Origin: Sesamum alatum
Taxonomy: Eukaryota; Streptophyta; Magnoliopsida; Lamiales; Pedaliaceae
DNA length: 64,000 nt
NCBI GenBank assembly: GCA_034509735.1
Contig: JACGWO010000001.1
Coordinates: 32,677,966 to 32,741,965, forward strand
Direction: 5' to 3'
Made by a program: the position numbers and the translations under genes. Positions within the stretch are counted from its first letter, which is position 1. Every line of letters starts with the position of its first letter. A model generated the notes under the pieces. That model was not told the DNA's origin. It saw only the letters and a list, made by a program, of their open reading frames with translations, and searched no databases. Below are positions 58,044 through 64,000 of this stretch, in pieces.

Positions 58044-60929
58044 AATCGAAGAGTAGCTTTAACATTAATTATTAGATTCGATAAGAATACATTTATAGAA
58101 AAAAATAAGTCATGACTCAATCAATGATAAGGTTTGGAAACACAAGGTGTTTCCTACTATTGTGTTGAGTATTAGGCATGTATCCGGACGTACGATTGAT
58201 TACGAAGATTCACCAAGCCCCCGATCAGGCAAAGAAAAAATTGCAGTAGTGTCAAAATTTGTTAAAGGAGTTTGCCGTTGCGCAAATGTACAAAGGTAAG
58301 TCCCTGGCTCAAAAGAGTATTCTAGATGTAGTCCTAGTGCATATTTGTGTTGAATAAGATGGAGTCCTAGTCGTATAATCGAAGAGTATCTTTAATATTG
58401 ATTATTAGAGTCGATACGAATACATTTATAGCCAAAAATGAGTCATGAATCAATCAATGATAAGGGCTTGAAACACAAGGTGTTTCCTACTACTTTGTTG
58501 AGTGTCACGCATGTAACCGGACGTACGATTGATTACGAAGATTCACCAAGCCCTTGATCAGGCAAAGAAAAAATTTCATTAGTGTCTAAATTTGGGAAAG
58601 GAGTTTGTCGATGAGCAAATTTACAAAGCATAGTCTCTGGCTCAAAAGATTGTTCTAGATGGGGTCCTAGTCTTATAATCGAAGAGTAGCTTTAACTTTG
58701 ATTATTAGAGTCGATACGAGTACATTTATAGCAAAAAATGAGTCATTTTATCGGTCAATGATAAGGGCTGGAAACACAAGTTGTTTCATTTTATTGTGTT
58801 CAGTAAGGAATGTTTCCGGACGTATGATTGATTACGAAGATTACCAATCCCTCAATCAGGCAAAGATAAAAGTGCATTAGTGTCTAAATTTGTTGAAAGG
58901 AGTTTGTCGTTGCAAAAATGTACAAAGTTGAGTCCATGGCTAAAAAGAGTGTTATAAATGTGGTCCTAGTGCATATTTGTATTGAATAAGATGGAGTCCT
59001 AGTCGTATAATCGAAGAGTAGCTTTGACATTGATTATTAGAGTCGATACGAAAATATTTATAGCAAAAAATAAGTCATTTTACCAGTCAATGATAAGGGC
59101 TGGAAACACAAGGTGTTTCCAACTATTGTGCTGAGTATTAGACATGTATCCGGACGTACGATTGATTACGAATATTCACCAAGGCCCCGATCAGGCAAAG
59201 AAAAAATTGTAGTAGTGTCTAAATTTGTTAAAGGAGTTTGTCGTTGCGCAAATGTACAAAGGTAAGTCCCTGGCTCAAAAGAGTATTCTAGATGTAGTCC
59301 TAGTGCATATTTGTCTTGAATAAGATGGAGTCCTAGTCATATAATCGAAGAATGGCTTTAACATTGACTAATAGAGTCGATACGAATACTTTTATAGCCA
59401 AAAATGAGTTATTTATCAGTCCATGATATGGGCTGAAAACACAAGGTGTTTCCAATGATTGTGTGGAGTATTAGGCATGTATCCGGACATACGATTGATT
59501 ATGAAGGTTCACCAAGCCCTCAATCAGGGAGAGATAAAAGTGTATTAGTGTCTAAATTTGTTTAAAGGACTTTGTCATTGTGCAAATGTTCAAAGCTGAG
59601 TCCATGGCTCAAAAGAGTGTTCTAGATGTACTCCTAGTGCATATTTGTGTTGAATATGATGGAGTCCTAGTCGTATAATCAAAGAGTAGGTTTAACATTG
59701 ATTAATAGAGATGATACAAATACATTTATAGCCACAAATGAGTCATTTATCAGTTAATGATAAGCGCTTGAAACACAAGGTGATTCCTATGATTATGTGA
59801 AGTATTATGCATGTATCTACACGTACGATTGATTACAAAGGTTCACAGCCCTCGATCAAGCTAAGATGAAAGTGCATTAATGTCTAAATTTGTTTAAAGG
59901 AGTTTGTCGTTACGGCAAATGTACAAAGTTGAGTCCCTGGCTCAAAAGAGTGTTCTAGATGTAGTCCTAGTGCATATTTGCGTTGAATAAGCTGGAGTCC
60001 TAGTCGTATAATTGAAGAGTAGCCTTAACACTGATTATTGGAGTCGATACGAATACATTTATAGCAAAAAAATGAGTCATTTATCAGTCAATGATAAGGG
60101 CTGAAAACACAAGATGTTTCCTCGATTATGTGGAGTATTAGACATGTATCTATATGTACGATTGATTACGAAGGTTCAGCAAGCCCTTGATTAGGTAGGG
60201 ATAAAAGTGCATTAGTGTCTAAAGTTGTTTAAAGAAGTTTATCCTTCTACAAATGTACAAAACTGAGTCCATGGCACAATTGAGTGACATAGATGTTGTC
60301 CTAGTGCATATTTGTGCTGAATAAGATGGAGTCCTAGTCTTATAATCGAAGAGTAGCTTTAACATTGATTATTTGAGTCGATACGAATTCATTTATAGCC
60401 AAAAACTAGTCATGAATCAATCAATGATAATGGCTGGAAACACAAAGTGTTTCCTATTATTATGTTAAGTATTAGGCATGTATCCGGACGTACGATTGAT
60501 TACGAAGATTCACCAAGCCCTTGATCAGGCATAGAAAAAATTTCATTAGTGTCTAAAATTTGTTAAAGCAGTTTGTCGTTGCGCAAATATACATAGCATA
60601 GTCTCTGGCTCAAAAGAGTGTTTTAGATGGGGTCCTAGTCTTATAATCGAAGAGTAGCTTTAATATTGATTATTAGAGTCGATACGAATACATTATTAGC
60701 AAAAAATGAGTCATTTTATCAGTCAATGATAAGGGCTGGAAACACAATTAATTACGAAGAGTCACCAAATCCTCGATCAGGCAAAGATAAAAGTGCATTA
60801 GTGTCTAAATTTGTTTAAAGGAGTTTGTCGTTGGGCAAATGTACAAAGCTGAGTCCATGGCTAAGAAGAGTGTTATAGATGAAGTCCTAGTGCATATTTG
60901 TATTGAATAAGATGGAGTGCTAGTCGTTT

Positions 60930-61932
60930 AATAGAAGTGTAGCTTTAACACTGATTGTTGGAGTCTTTACGAATACATTTATACCCAAAAATGAGTCATG
61001 AATCAATCAATGATAAGGGTTGGAAACACAAGGTGTTTCCTACTATTGTGTTGAGTATTAGGGCATGTATCCAGAGGTACGATTAATGACGAAGAGTCAT
61101 CAAACCCTCAATCAGGCAAAGATAAAAGTGCATTAGAGTCTAAATTTGTTTAAAAGGAGTTTGTCGTTGCGCAAATGTACAAAGTTGAGTCTATGGCTAA
61201 GAAGAGTGTTATAGATGAATTCCTAGTGCATATTTGTGTTGTATAAGATGGAGTGCTAGTCGTTTAATAGAAGAGTAGCTTTAACATTGATTGTTGGAGT
61301 CCAAAGAATACATTTATACCCAAAAATGAGTCATGAATCAATCAATGATAAGGGCTGGAAACACAAGGTGTTTCCTACTATTATGTTGAGTATTAGGCAT
61401 ATATCCAAAGGTACGATTAATGACGAAGAGTTACCAAACCCTCAATCAGGCATACATAAAAGTGCATTACTGTCTAAATTTGTTTAAAGGAGTTTGTCGT
61501 TGCGCAAATGTACAAATCTGAGTCCATGGCTAAGAAGAGTATTATAGATGAAGTCCTAGTGCATATTTGTGTTGAATAAGATAGAGTGCTAGTCGTTTAA
61601 TAGAAGAATAGCTTTAACACTGATTGTTGGAGTCCATACGAATACATTTATACCCAAAAATGAGTCATCAATCAATCAATGATAAGGGCTGAAAACACAA
61701 GGTGTTTCCTACTATTGTGTTGAGTATTAGGCATGTAGGAAGAGGTACGATTAATGACGAAGCGTCATCAAACCCTCGATCAGGCAAAGATAAAAGTGCA
61801 TTAGTGTCTAAATTTGTTTAAAGGAGTTTGTCGTTGCGCAAATATACAAAAATAAGTCCATGGTTAAGAAATGTGTTATAGATGAAGTCCTAGTGCATAT
61901 TTGTGTTCAATAAGATGGAGTGCTAGTCGTTT
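60930..61932. repeat. Block of satellite units of one subtype
   Basis: Successive units starting at 60930, 61266 and 61599 (and a fourth at 61933) share gtgctagtcgtttaata instead of gtcctagtcgtataatc, together with ttatacccaaaaatgag, atggctaagaagagt and gatgaagtcc or gatgaattcc. A local subtype has spread to neighbouring units. Confidence 0.82.
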
Positions 61933-64000
61933 AATAAAAGAGTAGCTTTAACACTGATTATTGGAGTCTATACGAATACATTTATCCCCAAAAATGAGTC
62001 ATGAATCAATCAATGATAAGTGCTGGAAACACAAGGTGTTTCCTACTATTGTACTGAGTATTAGTCATCTATCCGGATGTATGATTGATTACGGAGATTC
62101 GCCAAGACCTCGATCAGGCAAAGATAAAAGTGCATTAGTGTCTAAATTTATTTAAAGTAGTTTGTCGTTGCGCAAATGTACCAAACTAAGTTCATGCCTC
62201 AAAAGAGTTTTCTAGATGTAGTCTTAATGCATATTTGTGCTGAATAAGTAGAGTCCTCGTCGTATAATCGAAGCGTAACTTTAACACTGATTATTGGAGT
62301 CGATACGGATACATTTATAGCAAAACATGAGTCATTTATCAGTGAATGATAAGGGCTGGAAACACAAAGTATTTTTTAACGATTGTGTGGAGTATTAGAC
62401 ATGTATCCGGACGTGCGATTAACTACGAAGATTCAACAAGCCTTCGATCAGGCAAGGATAAAAGTGCACTAGTGTCTAAATTTGTTTAAAGAAGTTTGTC
62501 GTTGCGCAAATGTACAAAGTTGAGTCCGTGCCTCAAATAAGTGTCATAGATGTAGCCCTAGTGCATATTTGTGTTGAATAAGATGGAGTCCTAGTCGTAT
62601 AATCGAAAAGTATCTTTAACAATGATTTTTAGAGTCGATACGAATACATTTATAGCAACAAATATGTCATAAATCAATCAATGATAAGGGCTGAAAACAC
62701 AAGGTGTTTCCTACTATTGTGTTGAGTATTACGCATGTAACCGGAAGTACGATGGATTACAAAGATTCACCAAGCCCTCGATCAGGCAAAGATAAAAGTG
62801 CATTAGTGTCTAAATTTAGTTGAAGGAGTTTGTTGTTGCGCAAATGTACAAAGCTGAGTTCATGTGTCAAAAGAGTGATCTAGATGTAGTCCTAGTGCAT
62901 ATTTGTGATGTATAAGATGGAGTCATGGTCGTATAATCGAAGAGTACCTTCAACACTGATTATTGGAGTCGATGCGAATACATTTATACCCAAAAATGAG
63001 TCATTTATCAGTGAATGATTAGGGATGGAACCACAAGGTGTTTTCTACGGGCGTATTAGAAATTTATCCAGACGTAACATTGATTATGAAGATTCACCAA
63101 GCCCTCGATGAGGCAAAGATAAAATTGTATTAGTGTCTAAATTTGTTTAAAGGAGTTTGTCATTGTGCAAATGTACAAAGCTTAGTCCATGGCTCAAAAG
63201 AGTCTTATAGATGTAGCTCTAGTGCATATTTTTGTTCAATAAGATGGAGTCCTAGTCGTATAATCGAAGAGTATCTTTAACATTGATTATTAGAGTCGAT
63301 ATGAATACATTTATAGCCCAAACAGAGTCATGAACCAATCAATGATAAGGGCTGGAAACACAAGGTGTTTCCTACTATTGAGTTGAGTATTAGGCATGTG
63401 CCCGGACGTACAATTGATTATGAAAATTCCCCAAGCCCTCGATCAGGCAAAGACAAAAGTGCATTTGTGTCAAAATTTATTTAAAGGAGTTTGTCGTTGC
63501 GCAAATGTATAAAGCTGAGTCCATGGCTCAAATGAGTGTTATAGATGTAGCCCTAGTAAATATTTGTGTTGAATAAGATGGAGTCCTAGTCGTATAATCG
63601 AAGAGTATATTTAACATTTATTTTTAGAGTCGATATGAATACATTTACAGCAAAAAATGAGTCATCAATAGATCAATGATAAGGGCTGGAAACACAAGGT
63701 GTTTCCTACTATTGTGTTGAGTATTAGGCATGTATCCGAACGTACGATGGATTACGAAGATTCACCAAGCCCTCAATCAGGAAAGGATAAAAGTGTATTA
63801 GTGTCTAAATTTAGTTAAAGGAGTTTGTTGTTGCGCAAATGTACAAAGCTGAGTCCATGTGTCAAAAGAGTGATCTAGATGTAGTCCTAGTGCATACTTG
63901 TGATGAATAAGATGGAGTCTTAATCGTATAATCGAAGAGTACCTTTAACACTTATTATTGGGGTCGATGCAAATACATTTATGCCAAAAAATGAGTCATT

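Larger units (their letters stand above)
56562..64000. repeat. Tandem satellite array, part 2 (about 22 units, continues beyond window)
   Basis: Resumes inside a unit at aaaagtccattagtgtctaa and continues in the same orientation and phase to the end of the window. Spacing of the aatcgaag landmark is again 333-336 bp (57038, 57376, 57710, 58044, 59343, 59677, 60010). It shares unit variants with part 1. Confidence 0.97.

Noticed and set aside
38996..62155. Recurrent 60-80 codon frames in the satellite with similar peptides (GWKHKVFPT..., DYEDSPSPRSGKDK).
   Set aside because: They are the same reading frame of one repeat unit, broken in most units, and their starts depend on chance ATGs. Similarity follows from the DNA repeat; no sign of selection on protein is visible by eye.
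1..64000. Search for tRNA, rRNA, telomere repeats, endogenous viral genes and intact host genes.
   Set aside because: None was recognised by eye; retroelement domains are all Ty1/copia in order, with no envelope or movement-protein-like frame. A profile search could still reveal weak matches.

Overview
This window looks like repeat-rich heterochromatin from a flowering plant nuclear genome. It is AT-rich and contains decayed Ty1/copia LTR retrotransposons with about 2 kb LTRs, a non-autonomous hAT element, an inverted-repeat MITE and a long satellite array with a unit of about 333 bp. I found no intact host gene, no rRNA or tRNA gene, and no bacterial-type operon or CRISPR array. Species cannot be judged from the sequence. 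A pericentromeric, subtelomeric or knob-like location is inference only.

Layout. (1) 1-5488: copia element A on the minus strand, with its 3' LTR cut by the window edge, broken pol and gag, and a 5' LTR reduced to about 270 bp. (2) 5489-12505: segment S1, non-coding, carrying a large inverted repeat with exon-like fragments, a long-TIR MITE and a 1398 bp hAT element. (3) 12506-14179: a short unassigned stretch with a small acidic ORF, then two oppositely oriented fragments of a related LTR. (4) 14180-23534: copia element B on the minus strand, with both LTRs (about 1.95 kb each), a leader of about 1.4 kb and broken gag-pol. (5) 23535-29063: segment S2, a second copy of S1 without the hAT insertion. 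(6) 29064-36585: copia element C on the minus strand, of a related family, very decayed but with a visible primer-binding site. (7) 36586-38914: two more LTR fragments. (8) 38915-44221: satellite array, part 1. (9) 44222-56561: copia element D on the plus strand, inserted in the satellite; its 5' LTR holds a nested opposite-strand LTR, which itself holds a complete solo LTR. (10) 56562-64000: satellite array, part 2, running off the window.

The four elements share one plan: gag with a CCHC zinc knuckle, protease (DTG), integrase, reverse transcriptase, RNase H, a polypurine tract and the LTR. Integrase precedes reverse transcriptase, so they are Ty1/copia. All have several stops and frameshifts and none could make a full polyprotein. 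They are fossils that record insertion, recombination, LTR-LTR deletion and probable cytosine-deamination decay.

The most informative features are historical. The S1/S2 duplication has the structure expected from unequal crossing-over between two copia copies. The hAT element has a perfect 8 bp target duplication and an intact empty site in the paralogous copy. One satellite array was split by a retrotransposon, and the same pair of variant units now lies on both sides. I did not find a new molecular system. The best candidates for something undescribed are the satellite family, with a conserved dyad in each unit, and the exon-like repeat family in S1/S2.
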